Assembly: GCA_007119835.1 (NCBI GenBank)
Contig: SKOX01000388.1
Span: forward strand, 1 to 6,106
Direction of reading: 5' to 3'
Source of the DNA: Paracoccaceae bacterium
GTDB lineage: Bacteria; Pseudomonadota; Alphaproteobacteria; Rhodobacterales; Rhodobacteraceae
Length of the DNA: 6,106 bases
The stretch's first letter is position 1, and each line of letters opens with the position of its first letter. Of this stretch, positions 5,921-6,106 are shown one piece after another. The translations under genes and the position numbers were made by a program. Under the pieces are notes generated by a model. The model worked only from the letters and a program-made list of their open reading frames with translations, was not told the DNA's origin and searched no databases.

Positions 5921-6106
5921 CGGGCCGAAGACGAGGAGGTTGTCGCCCTTATCGAGCCAGCTGTCGCCGGCGACCAGCGCCATGACCTGGGCCTTGGAGA
6001 TCATCGGTACGGCGTCGAAGTCGAAGGCGTCGAGGCTCTTGCCGGGCGGCAGGCGCGCCTCGGCGAGGTGGCGCTCGATACGGCGTCGGGCGCGCTCGGC
6101 GATCTC
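5921..6106 (-). pseudogene. istB: IS21 helper ATPase IstB, N-terminal part (to first P-loop proline), start outside window
   Basis: The minus-strand frame is open from 6106, reading EIAERARRRIERHLAEARLP, then FDFDAVPMISKAQVMALVAG and LLVFGP. 62 residues are visible, and roughly the first 30 of the protein lie beyond the window. This is the N-terminal domain of IstB up to the strand leading into Walker A. After FGP the frame diverges into LVGSHNAHLST, which is element sequence, and stays open for a further 81 codons antisense to the recombinase gene. The next expected residues, PGGGKSH, are found at 3351 and downstream on the minus strand. The piece may still be expressed as a truncated N-domain with a foreign tail, but it lacks the nucleotide-binding lysine. 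Confidence 0.92.

Larger units (their letters stand above)
2751..6106 (-). mobile_element. IS21-family element, istB-side end to within istB, interrupted by a recombinase element
   Basis: The element is read on the minus strand. Its istB-side terminus is placed at about 2751, where IS66 similarity ends and the sequence starts TGTAGCACGACG, followed by direct repeats typical of IS21 ends. istB occupies 2881-3351 plus 5921-6106 and is split by a 2.57-kb insertion. istA (the DDE transposase) and the other terminus would lie beyond 6106 and are not seen. No target duplication can be tested because only one end is visible. As it stands, this copy lacks an intact helper ATPase and would need IstB from elsewhere to move. 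Confidence 0.75.

Noticed and set aside
1..6106. CRISPR array, tRNA, rRNA, defence or toxin-antitoxin system
   Set aside because: No regularly spaced repeats, no RNA gene signatures, and no coding region beyond the oxidase and mobile-element genes were seen.

Overview
The window is very GC-rich, with strong G/C bias at third codon positions. It carries a quinol oxidase operon and insertion-element families common in Alphaproteobacteria, so a high-GC alphaproteobacterial chromosome or megaplasmid is the best guess. No marker gene fixes the genus. The sequence falls into two unlike halves.

Housekeeping half (1-2351, + strand): the 3' part of cydA/cioA (subunit I, start outside the window) overlaps cydB/cioB (subunit II) by ATGA. 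Together they encode a bd-type, short-Q-loop (CIO-like) quinol oxidase of the inner membrane. This enzyme oxidises ubiquinol and reduces O2 to water without pumping protons. No cydX-like small gene follows cydB.

Mobile half (2352-6106): a nest of insertion elements starts about 100 bp after cydB. From left to right it holds (a) a short remnant that looks like the C-terminus of an IS630-type transposase (2449-2532, - strand); (b) the last 63 codons of an IS66-type transposase (2559-2750, - strand); (c) an IS21-family element whose istB-side end sits at about 2751, marked by two 18-bp terminal direct repeats; (d) istB, coding for the IS21 helper ATPase (- strand), split into two pieces (2881-3351 and 5921-6106); and (e) inside istB, a roughly 2.57-kb serine-recombinase element (3352-5920, + strand). 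That element has a small DUF5372/Y4bD-like ORF, a 65-aa ORF and a 685-aa large serine recombinase, with overlapping reading frames.

Joining base 3351 to base 5921 restores an in-frame IstB Walker A motif (FGP|PGGGKSH), so the recombinase element entered precisely between the two proline codons of the P-loop. The inferred order of events is IS66 first, then IS21 into the IS66 transposase gene, then the recombinase element into istB. The IS21 copy should therefore lack a working helper ATPase, while the inner element looks intact. I see no defence system, CRISPR array, tRNA or rRNA. The most interesting point is the exact placement of a poorly characterised serine-recombinase element in the P-loop codons of another transposon.
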